A DNA stretch of 36,638 nucleotides, taken from assembly GCA_002633115.1 (NCBI GenBank), contig NWBJ01000022.1, forward strand, positions 1 to 36,638, read 5' to 3'. This DNA comes from Muribaculaceae bacterium Zag1 (lineage in GTDB: Bacteria > Bacteroidota > Bacteroidia > Bacteroidales > Muribaculaceae). Of the stretch, positions 8,568-16,687 are shown one piece after another. The number at the start of each line of letters is the position of its first letter. Position 1 is the stretch's first letter. The translations under genes and the position numbers were made by a program. The notes under the pieces are model-generated. The model saw only the letters and a list, made by a program, of their open reading frames with translations, had not been told where the DNA came from and searched no databases.

Positions 8568-9812
8568 ATGTTTAGAATTGGCTATACATATTATGTGGTT
8601 GCTCTGTTAAGCTGCCTTTTATTCCCCTTCTCAACACAGGCTGAGACGAGGCAATTGGCCGTATCCATAGGATTTCCAGTCAACAAAACAGAACTCCTGC
8701 CTGGATTTGGCGACAATAAGGCACAACTCGCTCAAATGGAGGACTTCCTGAATCAGCTCAATCCCGACTCTATAGATGTCATACGAGTCGATGGCTACGC
8801 ATCGCCCGAAGGACCCTACGCTCACAACATGCGTCTTGCCTTAGGCAGAGCTCAATCCCTCATTAATTATATCGCTAAATATACCTTAATACCTGCTGAT
8901 AAGCTCGCCGTGGGCGAAACCTCGCTTTCATGGGAGGCACTACGCCCAATGGTGGAGGCGTCCCAACTGAAGGATGCCGACACTGTACTCGCACTAATTG
9001 ACGTAGCAATATCTGACCACGGCGAAGCTTCACAGCTCGATGTGCTCGGTAAACTCCAGCTTCTCAATTCTGGGTTGACGTGGCGCCAGATGAAGCGCAA
9101 TTTCTTCCCACAAATCCGCTACAGCAAATTGGACATAGGGCTATTGTCGCCTCCAGAAATCGTTGTAGAGCCTTTAATTGAGCCCGAACCTGAGATTGAG
9201 CCTGAAAGGATTATTGAGTTAATAGATACAGCTATGCCTCCGGTCACTGCTACGGGACCGATGGAAATTGAACAGTGTCCACGCAACCTTTACCTAAAGA
9301 CCAACGGAGTAGGGTGGCTAATGCTCGTAACCAACGTAGCTGCCGAAATCGAATTGTCATCAGGTTGGTCAGCAGCTCTTCCGATATATTATTCCGGTTT
9401 CAACTATTTCAAACATAAGATAAAGTTCCGTACATTCACTATTCAGCCTGAGATACGCTATTGGCTGACTCCAAATGAGTGCGGAAATACAGGATGGTAT
9501 GTAGGCACTCACTTCGGCCTGGGTTGGTATAACTACGCTGCCAACGGCAAATACCGCACCCAGGACCACGACGGCAACTCTCCAGCCATCGGAGGAGGCG
9601 TAGCCGTGGGCTACCGCATGCACTTGGCTCGGCGCTGGAGCTTGGAGTTCTCGGTTGGAGTGGGGGTTTACGATGCGCGCTACGACAAGTACATCAATGA
9701 TTACAACGGTGTTAGGGTGGTCACAGACCGACACCGCACCTGGGTGGGCATCGACCAAGCCTCGGTAAGCATAGTCTATAGAATCCCATTGAAGAAAGGA
9801 GGCGACAGATGA
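8568..9812 (+). CDS. OmpA-like / DUF3575 outer membrane protein of a fimbrial operon
   Basis: A 414-residue envelope protein. The signal peptide is about 1-25 (cleavage near TQA-ET). Residues about 30-125 have an OmpA/MotB-like peptidoglycan-associated pattern (SIDVIRVDGYASPEGPYAHN followed by LALGRAQSLINYI). A Pro/Glu-rich linker at about 195-225 leads to a C-terminal DUF3575 segment (LYLKTNGVGWLMLVTNVAAEIEL, GWYVGTHFGLGWYNY) that should form an outer membrane beta-barrel. In Bacteroidales DUF3575 proteins are found in Mfa/Fim-type fimbrial loci, which fits the FimB/Mfa2 gene overlapping its stop by 4 bp (ATGA). An anchoring or assembly role for the fimbria is inferred from context. Confidence 0.85.
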   Translation: MFRIGYTYYVVALLSCLLFPFSTQAETRQLAVSIGFPVNKTELLPGFGDNKAQLAQMEDFLNQLNPDSIDVIRVDGYASPEGPYAHNMRLALGRAQSLINYIAKYTLIPADKLAVGETSLSWEALRPMVEASQLKDADTVLALIDVAISDHGEASQLDVLGKLQLLNSGLTWRQMKRNFFPQIRYSKLDIGLLSPPEIVVEPLIEPEPEIEPERIIELIDTAMPPVTATGPMEIEQCPRNLYLKTNGVGWLMLVTNVAAEIELSSGWSAALPIYYSGFNYFKHKIKFRTFTIQPEIRYWLTPNECGNTGWYVGTHFGLGWYNYAANGKYRTQDHDGNSPAIGGGVAVGYRMHLARRWSLEFSVGVGVYDARYDKYINDYNGVRVVTDRHRTWVGIDQASVSIVYRIPLKKGGDR

Positions 9813-10846
9813 AAAGCCCACACGTGAGCGGTATCCTGCTGGCTTTTACGTCTCTTCTCTGCGGCTGCGTCCACGAGTTCCCCAACGTCGAGGAGCCCGA
9901 GGTGGTGAGGCAGCCGGTGACCGTGCACCTGAGCTTCGACTACGAGATGCCGCCGTACCGCGACCTGCTGTACGAGAACGGCGTGCTCACCTCGCGCACG
10001 GCGTCGGAGGAATACGATGCCCGCTACTACGTAGGCTTCTACATGGCCGCTGACGCCCGCGCCGCGGCGTCGCGCGTGCCCGACGACATACAGGTCATCA
10101 CACGCGATGACATCAGCGAGCTCGGCTGCGACCTCGTCCTCGACATACCCGAGGGGCCGCTGACGGTGATGGTCTGGACCGACTACGTGCTGCAGGGCAC
10201 GACCGGCGACCTGCACTACAACGCCGACGACTTCGCGGCGATCGCCTTCAGCGACCCCTACGTGGGCAACACCGACATGCGCGACGCCTTCAGGGGATGC
10301 ACCGAGTGCACGATCAGCCCCGAGGGAGGCGAGGAGATATGGGTCGAGATGCGCCGACCGATGGCGAAGTACAAGTTCATCGCCACCGACTACGAGCTGT
10401 TCCTCTCCCGGGCCGAAGCCAGGGCACGCGCCGAGGCGGCCCGCGCTGGCGACGACCCGGACGAGGTCACGGTCGACATCGACGACTACACGGTCCGAAT
10501 CGTCTATCCCGGCTTCCTGCCGAACGTCTACAACATGTTCACCGACAAGCCGGCCGACGCATGCACCGGCGTGAGCTTCGAGTCAAAGATAGTGCCGCTC
10601 AGCGACGGCACCGCTGCGCTCGGCTTCGACTACGTGCTGGTCAACGGCGACGAGTCGCTGGTGACCGTGGCGGTGCAGATCTGGGACAAGCAGGGGCAGC
10701 TGGTGTCGGGCACCGAATCGATGAACGTGCCGCTGCAGCGCTCGATGCTCACCACGGTCTCGGCCGACTTCATGACGCAGGAGGCCAGCGGAGGCGTGGG
10801 CATCTCGCCCGGCTTCAACGGCGAGTTCAACATCTACATCCAGTAA
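9809..10846 (+). CDS. FimB/Mfa2-family fimbrial anchor lipoprotein
   Basis: A 345-residue lipoprotein with lipobox LCGC (Cys20) followed by VHEFPNVEEPEV. The stretch VTVHLSFDYEMPPYRDLLY, the middle block EEIWVEMRRPMAKYKFIATDYELFL and the C-terminal half fit the FimB/Mfa2 family, whose members sit at the base of Bacteroidales fimbriae and control their length. Its ATG overlaps the upstream stop, so translation is coupled. Base composition is unlike the neighbours: third positions are almost all G or C from about 9820 to 10840, where the gene before it is close to balanced. That suggests separate ancestry or replacement of this gene inside the operon. Family assignment is by pattern, not alignment. 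Confidence 0.82.
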   Translation: MKSPHVSGILLAFTSLLCGCVHEFPNVEEPEVVRQPVTVHLSFDYEMPPYRDLLYENGVLTSRTASEEYDARYYVGFYMAADARAAASRVPDDIQVITRDDISELGCDLVLDIPEGPLTVMVWTDYVLQGTTGDLHYNADDFAAIAFSDPYVGNTDMRDAFRGCTECTISPEGGEEIWVEMRRPMAKYKFIATDYELFLSRAEARARAEAARAGDDPDEVTVDIDDYTVRIVYPGFLPNVYNMFTDKPADACTGVSFESKIVPLSDGTAALGFDYVLVNGDESLVTVAVQIWDKQGQLVSGTESMNVPLQRSMLTTVSADFMTQEASGGVGISPGFNGEFNIYIQ

Positions 10847-10889
10847 ACTAACAAACAACCAAATAAACCAATAACAAAACCCCAAAGAC

Positions 10890-13688
10890 ATGAAAAGATT
10901 AACCTATCTTGCCGCCGCAGCCTCTCTGCTGCTGGCATCGTGCAGCGATGAAATCCGCACGGACGTCGCCAACCCCGGCCAAGAAGTGCAGGTCACCTTC
11001 TCGGCCTCCCTCCCCGAGCAGATGCTCAGCCGTGCCACCAACGTCAGCGACGGCACAACCGCCGACCAGCTCCAGTACACCGTATTCAAGGGCAGCGACG
11101 TGGTGACCAGCGGATCAGTCGCCAGCGCTTTCCCTAACAGCACCAGGACACAAAGCGTGTCCTTGCCCCTCATCACTGGCGAGACCTACAGCATCGTCTT
11201 CTGGGCCGACAATGCAAGCAGCCCCTATGCCTACAATGACGGCGTAGTTACCATCGAGGATTACAGCAAGGTGAACGCCAACGATGAGAACGCCGACGCA
11301 TTCTTCGGCCAAGAGCTTGACTACACAGTCACTGGTGCTGCTTCAAGAACCGTTACTTTGACCCGTCCCTTCGCACAAATCAACTTCGGCACAACCAAGG
11401 CCGACTACGAGGCAGCCGTAAAATCGGGCCTTGACGTTACTGAATCGGCTGTCGCCATCAAGACCCAGACCTACAAGACCCTCAATCTTCTTGACGGCTC
11501 GGTCGGAGGTGAGGTGGATAAGGTCGTCTATGCCAGCTCTACAACTCCCACTGATGAGGTCGATCCTTTCTCCTTGACTCCTGACAAACGCGCAGCTCTG
11601 ACCGTCGAGGGCACCGATTATGTCTATGTGGGTTATGCCTATGTCTTGACCCAGCCAGTGGATAAGTCTGAAAACCTTAACGAGGTAATCCTTACCCCGG
11701 CCGCTACCGCTGAGTCGATTCGCACTTACACCAACGTGCCTGTCAAGCGTAACTACCGCACCAACATTATTGGTAATCTGTTCACCTCTTCAGTTGACTA
11801 CACCGTCTTGATTGACCAGAATTACGTAGACGACATCAATGTTGAGGTTTGGGATGGCAGCATCGAGCAACCTACTATTAGCGGCACCACAGTGCAAATC
11901 GCCAATGCTGCAGAATTGGCTTGGTTGGCAGATTACGTGAACAATGCCACCGAGAAAGTATCACGCGCAGATGAAATTCCTTTTGATTTCTCCGGTTATA
12001 CCGTAGAGCTTACCGATGACATCTACCTTAACAATGAACCCTGGACTCCAATCGGCCTCAACGCTGACAGCTCGCGCAAGTTCAAGGGCACATTCGATGG
12101 CAAGGGCTTTACCATCCACAACCTCTATGTGAAGCAGGATGCAGCTTACCGCGCAGCCGGTCTCTTCGGCGCTTTGAACGGCACCGCCAAGGATTTCACC
12201 ATCGATGGCGCATACATCAACAGCCTGTCGAGCGGCTCAGCAACCGACAATGGCATAGCTGTTGTGGCCGGCTCAATCTACACCTCTGGAACCATCGACA
12301 ATGTGACCGTTAGGAACGCTGAGGTCTACGGAAACCGCTATTGCGGCGGCGTGGCCGGCTATGCTTACGGCAACGTTACAAACTGCACCGTTGACGGCAT
12401 CACCATTGTCTGTACTCCTGACAACCTTGCTGGAAACTACGACAATGGCGACAAGGTTGGTGGCTTGATTGGTTACTTCGTCGACGATGAATCACGCAAT
12501 AAGGTTGACAACTGCCAGGTATCTAATGCCGATGTGACAGGTTATCGCGACCTCGGCGGTCTGATTGGCTGCGCTGACAAGGCAACATCCGTGACAAACT
12601 GCACCGTTTCCGACAGCAAAGTCACTGCATCGGCAACCAACTCTTACTCTGGCCACTCGGCAGGCGAAAACACCAAAGAGATCGTAGGCCGACCCCTCAA
12701 CGGCACATTGCCCTCCTCTAACGTAGCCAACAATGTGACTCTGGGCATGTCTCTTGAGGCTACTCCAGAAACCTTCGCAGAGATTATGCAAAACCTTACC
12801 ACCGACGCAGTGATTACCCTTGCTCCCGGCGAGTACACATTTGGAGGATTCACTGGCAGCAAAAGCTGGGAGAGTTCTTTTGTAAGCTGGACTAATACTA
12901 CCGCTACTCATGAGAAAATGGAAGCATCATGCTATAACCACTTCAAGGAGGGACAGAATATTACTCTGATTGGCAGTGGCACGGACAAGACTGTGTTCAT
13001 CAACAGCGATGGATACTGGGGTGCAATGTCAACAGGCGGTATTCAGCACCACATCATGGTCAACAAGGCCAACATCACCTTCAAGAATATGCTTGAGATT
13101 GTGCGCCCGTACTCGATCATCGATGCGAAGAATGAGACCCACGAGGACTGCGTAATTTGGGGAGAGATTGATCCGCGCTCTGAGACTGTCAATTTCAACA
13201 ATTGCAAATTCTACACTACTGAGCAAAGCGTAGATATCGAAGGAAAGAACTATTACATTCCTAGCAATTATGGAGGCCCGATTGCTTACGGCATGTATTG
13301 CCGCTATCTCAACTTCAATGATTGTGAATTCTATGCCAACCAGAACAAAGCTATTCAGATTTACGCTACTGAGAGGCCTTATGTTTTGATGGACATTACC
13401 GCTACAAATTGTACCCTCTACGGAGGCGCAACTCAAGCAAGTTCTAAAAATGAACAGCGCGCATTCTTCGAGATTCATGGCAACTGCTCTATCCATGGCA
13501 GCCTCAATCTCACTAAATGCTCGATCAATCCTGACGATGCAACCAACTGGGGCGCGGGTTTGGTCTATGACGGACCATGGGATAATGAAGGGGACACCTA
13601 CTTCGATATAACCGTAGATGGCAAAGTGCTTCACCCAGCAACATTCTCCGCTCCCGTTGACATCGTCTGGACTGGCGATTACGATTAA
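10890..13688 (+). CDS. DUF6562 fimbrillin-like lipoprotein with GLUG-like and beta-helix C-terminal half
   Basis: A 932-residue lipoprotein; lipobox LLASC with Cys18, then SDEIRTD. Residues about 25-310 match the DUF6562 pattern (VTFSASLPEQMLSR, RPFAQINFGT, TLNLLDGSVGG, PVKRNYRTNIIG) and align by eye over their whole length with the next gene product. Residues about 330-600 contain GLUG-like repeats (GLFGALNGTAKDFTIDGAYI, GGVAGYAYGNVTNCTV, GGLIGYFVDD, GGLIGCADKATSVTNCTV). The rest reads as a right-handed beta-helix (ITLIGSGTDKTVFINSDGYWG, NITFKNML, LNFNDCEFYANQNKAIQI). The combination suggests a fimbrial tip adhesin or surface binding protein: the DUF6562 part as polymerising or anchoring module, the helix as ligand-binding part. 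This function is inference. The gap to the previous gene is 43 bp. Confidence 0.8.
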   Translation: MKRLTYLAAAASLLLASCSDEIRTDVANPGQEVQVTFSASLPEQMLSRATNVSDGTTADQLQYTVFKGSDVVTSGSVASAFPNSTRTQSVSLPLITGETYSIVFWADNASSPYAYNDGVVTIEDYSKVNANDENADAFFGQELDYTVTGAASRTVTLTRPFAQINFGTTKADYEAAVKSGLDVTESAVAIKTQTYKTLNLLDGSVGGEVDKVVYASSTTPTDEVDPFSLTPDKRAALTVEGTDYVYVGYAYVLTQPVDKSENLNEVILTPAATAESIRTYTNVPVKRNYRTNIIGNLFTSSVDYTVLIDQNYVDDINVEVWDGSIEQPTISGTTVQIANAAELAWLADYVNNATEKVSRADEIPFDFSGYTVELTDDIYLNNEPWTPIGLNADSSRKFKGTFDGKGFTIHNLYVKQDAAYRAAGLFGALNGTAKDFTIDGAYINSLSSGSATDNGIAVVAGSIYTSGTIDNVTVRNAEVYGNRYCGGVAGYAYGNVTNCTVDGITIVCTPDNLAGNYDNGDKVGGLIGYFVDDESRNKVDNCQVSNADVTGYRDLGGLIGCADKATSVTNCTVSDSKVTASATNSYSGHSAGENTKEIVGRPLNGTLPSSNVANNVTLGMSLEATPETFAEIMQNLTTDAVITLAPGEYTFGGFTGSKSWESSFVSWTNTTATHEKMEASCYNHFKEGQNITLIGSGTDKTVFINSDGYWGAMSTGGIQHHIMVNKANITFKNMLEIVRPYSIIDAKNETHEDCVIWGEIDPRSETVNFNNCKFYTTEQSVDIEGKNYYIPSNYGGPIAYGMYCRYLNFNDCEFYANQNKAIQIYATERPYVLMDITATNCTLYGGATQASSKNEQRAFFEIHGNCSIHGSLNLTKCSINPDDATNWGAGLVYDGPWDNEGDTYFDITVDGKVLHPATFSAPVDIVWTGDYD

Positions 13689-13702
13689 TTCTCTCTTTAG
13701 GT

Positions 13703-13723
13703 CATGGGGGTTATGCCCCCATG
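13703..13723 (+). terminator. Hairpin between the two DUF6562 genes
   Basis: CATGGGGG (13703-13710) pairs with CCCCCATG (13716-13723) across a TTATG loop, followed by GCTTTC. It could partly terminate transcription, giving less of the short DUF6562 protein, or stabilise the upstream mRNA. Confidence 0.5.
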
Positions 13724-13770
13724 GCTTTCATATCTGTACATAGGATTAACAACTGAATAACCATATCGCT

Positions 13771-14739
13771 ATGAACAAATTAGCTTACATGACAGCGGCT
13801 ATGGCGGCTTTGCTCTTCTCGGCTTGTTCCTCCGATGGGGAAGAAGCCGCCTCGCAGGAGCAGACGGCTGCGGTGACAGTGGCTCTGTCGCTCCCCGATG
13901 GGATGTCGTCGCGCGCCGAAAATGGCGACGGCACCAAGGCCAACGACCTGTACTACACCCTCTATGACGTGAACAAGTCGGCAGTTACTGCCTACACTGG
14001 TGTCAAGGAGACAAACTTCTTCACCAACGGCAGCCTCCAAAACACTCTGACGCTGCAGCTGGTGGTGGGCAAGACCTACTATCTGGCATTCTGGGCTCAG
14101 AATGCAGACGCTCCCTACACCTTCGACTGGAGCAACGCCACCGTGTCGATGAACTATGAGGATGGCACTCCCGCCAACGCTGAGGCGAGGGACGCTTTCT
14201 TCAATTGGGCCACAGTCACAATGACTGGTCCGGAGACCATCTCTGTCGAGCTCTACCGCCCGTTCGCCCAAGTCAACATCGGCACCAACGACTACAACGC
14301 AGCCGTGGCTGCCGGCACAACTGTCACCAAGACGGCTATCGAGATTACCGCCGACACCTACGCCACGCTCAACCTGCTCACTGGCGCAGCTTCTGGCCCG
14401 GTGGCCGTTAAGTTCGGCCAGACCGCCATGCCTACCGACGACCGTGGCTTCCCGACAAGCGAGGATGCCAACGCCAAAGACCCCGACGCCGGCTGGACTT
14501 GGCTGTCGATGAATTACCTGCTGATGAATGCCGTAGATGCCACCAACAGCGGCGGCAACGAGGTTATTGGCAAGATCACCCTCTCGACCGACCAGACCGA
14601 GGACAAGGAGTACGCCAACATCCCCGTCAAGCGCAACTACCGCACAAACATCATGGGTACGCTGCTGACAGCTACCGCTGAGTTTATCGTTGAAATCAAG
14701 CCTGATTTCGACACCCCCGACTTCGATGAAGTACAATAA
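13771..14739 (+). CDS. DUF6562 fimbrillin-like lipoprotein, short paralogue
   Basis: A 322-residue lipoprotein with lipobox LFSAC (Cys19) followed by the acidic SSDGEE. It is a paralogue of the N-terminal third of the preceding protein: both share the order VTVALSLPDGMSSR/VTFSASLPEQMLSR, TYYLAFWAQNADAPYTF/TYSIVFWADNASSPYAY, RPFAQVNIGT/RPFAQINFGT, TLNLLTGAASG/TLNLLDGSVGG and PVKRNYRTNIMG/PVKRNYRTNIIG. It ends where the DUF6562 part ends and has no beta-helix. As the single-domain copy it may be the major structural subunit, with the long paralogue at the tip; that division of labour is inferred. The last gene of the fimbria-type operon, before a hairpin. Confidence 0.82.
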   Translation: MNKLAYMTAAMAALLFSACSSDGEEAASQEQTAAVTVALSLPDGMSSRAENGDGTKANDLYYTLYDVNKSAVTAYTGVKETNFFTNGSLQNTLTLQLVVGKTYYLAFWAQNADAPYTFDWSNATVSMNYEDGTPANAEARDAFFNWATVTMTGPETISVELYRPFAQVNIGTNDYNAAVAAGTTVTKTAIEITADTYATLNLLTGAASGPVAVKFGQTAMPTDDRGFPTSEDANAKDPDAGWTWLSMNYLLMNAVDATNSGGNEVIGKITLSTDQTEDKEYANIPVKRNYRTNIMGTLLTATAEFIVEIKPDFDTPDFDEVQ

Positions 14740-14765
14740 AGCATAAATTCTTATAAAGCAGAAGA

Positions 14766-14794
14766 TTCCAGAGCGCTGGGGAAGCGCTCTGGAA
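14766..14794 (+). terminator. Probable terminator of the fimbria-type operon
   Basis: TTCCAGAGCGCT and AGCGCTCTGGAA form a 12-bp perfect stem with a 5-nt GGGGA loop, 26 bp after the DUF6562 stop, followed by TTGTCAATATTT. Confidence 0.7.
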
Positions 14795-14816
14795 TTGTCA
14801 ATATTTCCAACTCCTT

Positions 14817-15587
14817 AATCTATTTAAACTTACTGCTGTACATTGAAACCAAATTCCCAAATCCAATGGTTTGTGTTGCGTGATCTCAAACGCCCTAATG
14901 CTAAGTATCTCAACTCTCAGATGCTGCGCGATAAGGGATTTGAGGTCTTTATGCCTATGAAGCGTGTGCAAGCAAATACCCCAAAGGAAGAACTTACCGT
15001 GGAAGTCCCTATCTTGCCTTCGGTAATCTTTGTCCATAGCTCCGAGGAGGTACTTTATCCTATAATTGCAGCTACAAATACTCTGCAATTCTACTTCGTG
15101 CCAGGAGCCTTTCAGAAAGCGATGACTGTCAGGGATGAAGATATGAATTCCTTTATTCGAGCTACTACCAGTGACGCATTTATTCAATCAATTGCCCCCG
15201 AAGAGATTAAACCCCACATGCTCGGCAGGAAAGTGCTTGTCAAGGGAGGTCCTTTAGATGGCCTGGAAGTAACATTGCTTAAAGTACGCGGAGCAAAGAA
15301 AAAGCGTGCAATCATAGAAATTCCCAACCTTGTTGTGGCAGTCGTACGAATTGATTATGATTTTTTATCCTTAGGTTAGTCTCTTATAACCATTAGATTT
15401 ATGTCTGAAAGGCTATCGAGTAAATAATTTCAATCGAGAGATTGATGATCTGAAGAGTTTCTATCCGTTGAACTCCCATATTGATAAAGGCTACGCTGAG
15501 AAGGGTGGTACAATTCCCCTTTTCAATATGTTTCTAAATAAAGACTCCTGTCCAAACGAGTGGGTAGGGGTCTTCAATCTATTTAAA
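14817..15587 (+). repeat. 12-bp direct repeat bracketing the UpxY-type gene
   Basis: AATCTATTTAAA occurs at 14817-14828 and again at 15576-15587. Each copy lies 14-22 nt upstream of a start codon (UpxY-type gene, then recombinase). Possible shared promoter or operator, or recombination sites; the span given covers both copies. Confidence 0.45.
14843..15379 (+). CDS. UpxY-family transcription antiterminator (NusG paralogue)
   Basis: A 178-residue NusG-like protein. The N-terminal NGN domain starts at WFVLRD (about residues 9-14) and includes KGFEVFMPMKRV and LPSVIFVHSS; the KOW-type C-terminus has KVLVKGGPLDGLEVTLLKV (about 130-150). UpxY proteins bind RNA polymerase and allow read-through of the leader of their own operon, classically capsule loci of Bacteroides. 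The frame has no ATG or GTG before the NGN start; the only plausible initiator is TTG at 14843, since an in-frame stop lies at 14825. No polysaccharide genes follow: the only gene downstream is a recombinase, and the fimbria-type operon lies upstream. Family call is solid, target operon unknown. Confidence 0.85.
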   Translation: MKPNSQIQWFVLRDLKRPNAKYLNSQMLRDKGFEVFMPMKRVQANTPKEELTVEVPILPSVIFVHSSEEVLYPIIAATNTLQFYFVPGAFQKAMTVRDEDMNSFIRATTSDAFIQSIAPEEIKPHMLGRKVLVKGGPLDGLEVTLLKVRGAKKKRAIIEIPNLVVAVVRIDYDFLSLG

Positions 15588-15608
15588 TTCACGAAACAAT
15601 TGCCTTAA
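15390..15608 (+). other. Open frame of 72 codons without a standard start
   Basis: Between the UpxY-type gene and the recombinase the frame 15390-15608 stays open and ends with TAA just before the recombinase ATG. The peptide (GYRVNNFNREIDDLKSFYP ... DSCPNEWVGVFNLFKFTKQLP) has a natural-looking composition but contains no ATG until late in the frame. It could be the 3' remnant of a gene deleted at its start, or chance. I recognise no family. Confidence 0.25.
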
Positions 15609-15609
15609 T

Positions 15610-16524
15610 ATGAAATCGAAAGACAACACTAAGAAATCCACCTTGTACGGTGTAGCAATGCGCCTATCAGCTTTAAGCTACGAACAAGGGAAAATATCAT
15701 CGAGCAGAAACTTCAAGGCGGCAGCGATAGCTTTAGACAAGTATGGCTTTGGCCAAAAAACTCTTAGCGAGATTGGTAGTGCCAATATGGAGAAATTGCA
15801 AAACGCTATGTGTACCCATGGATTGAGTGCAAATACCTCGGCAAGTTATATGCGCAAACTGCGTCGTGCCTACCGAGTCGCTGTAGCCGAAGGGCTGGTT
15901 CCTGACAATCGTCCTTTCGATTCTGTATCCACTACCAATTCTGAAACAGTCAAACGAGCCTTGTTACCCGAACACATGACTCGCATTCGCCTTCTCCCCC
16001 TTGAGGATAATCCCCGTTTGGAATATGCAAGGGATCTATTTTTGTTTCTATATTATTGTCAAGGAATGTCATTTGTAGATATGGCTCACCTCAAAAAGGA
16101 GAATATATGTCGTGATTCCCTCACCTATCGACGTCAAAAGACAGGGCAACTCATCTACACCCATCTATCCCCTCAAGCCAAAGCAATCATCACTCACTAT
16201 TCTGATCCAAAAAGTCCTTATCTGCTACCGATTATATCAAACCAAGATGACCCAACTGTGGGGCGTCGCCAGTATGAGACAGCACACCGCTGTCTCAACC
16301 GACGACTTAAGGTCATTGGAACCATGGCAAATCTTGACATCCCACTTACCACTTATGTGGCTCGACATACCTGGGCCAGTATTGCCCACGCAAAGGACAT
16401 AGCCATTTCAGTGATTAGCGCCAGCCTGGGACATACCTCTGAGCGTACCACTCGCATCTATCTTGCTGCTCTTGATCATTCATCAATAGAACTTGCCGCC
16501 CTCACTGTAGCCAATGCAATATGA
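15610..16524 (+). CDS. Tyrosine-type site-specific recombinase (Bacteroidetes, ArgI-less class)
   Basis: A 304-residue recombinase: N-terminal SAM-like core-binding domain about 10-105, catalytic domain about 115-295. Visible catalytic elements are Lys177 in the beta-hairpin (TYRRQKTGQL), Arg252 in TTYVARHTWAS, His275 in LGHTS and nucleophile Tyr284 in TRIYLAAL. The canonical first Arg (TGLR-type box) is absent: the box reads QGMSFVDMAHL, with Ser154 at that position, as in known Bacteroidetes integrases of the GMSFVD type. Such enzymes usually have Arg just before GMSF; here it is Gln151. They commonly invert promoters or integrate elements. It lies 230 bp after the UpxY-type gene and is convergent with the M64 peptidase gene. 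I found no inverted-repeat target within the module. Confidence 0.88.
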   Translation: MKSKDNTKKSTLYGVAMRLSALSYEQGKISSSRNFKAAAIALDKYGFGQKTLSEIGSANMEKLQNAMCTHGLSANTSASYMRKLRRAYRVAVAEGLVPDNRPFDSVSTTNSETVKRALLPEHMTRIRLLPLEDNPRLEYARDLFLFLYYCQGMSFVDMAHLKKENICRDSLTYRRQKTGQLIYTHLSPQAKAIITHYSDPKSPYLLPIISNQDDPTVGRRQYETAHRCLNRRLKVIGTMANLDIPLTTYVARHTWASIAHAKDIAISVISASLGHTSERTTRIYLAALDHSSIELAALTVANAI

Positions 16525-16646
16525 CCAACTGAAAAATTTCTCTACCGTAGCTCAAAGTCACTATGAGTAATGTAAGGAGATTCAACGTTTCTCTTAGTTT
16601 GGTAGCTGAGAATGTATTTCTCCCCAACGCTTTTACCACTTCATTG

Positions 16647-16687
16647 ACTTGGGGGGTACTTGGGGGGTACTTGGGGGGTACTTGGGG
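16647..16687 (+). repeat. 11-bp G-rich tandem repeat, potential G-quadruplex
   Basis: ACTTGGGGGGT repeats three times in full (16647-16657, 16658-16668, 16669-16679), and a fourth partial copy runs to 16687. This gives three runs of six G and one of four G on the plus strand, each separated by 5 nt. The array ends exactly at the stop codon of the minus-strand M64 gene and lies between two convergent genes. Confidence 0.9.

Noticed and set aside
10297-10851. A 184-codon plus-strand frame inside the Mfa2-like gene
   Set aside because: An Arg/His/Gly-rich product from the +1 frame of a GC-rich gene; the Mfa2-like frame has the signal peptide and family pattern.
16647-16687. CRISPR-like array
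   Set aside because: The units are 11 bp and directly contiguous with no spacers; it is a simple tandem repeat.
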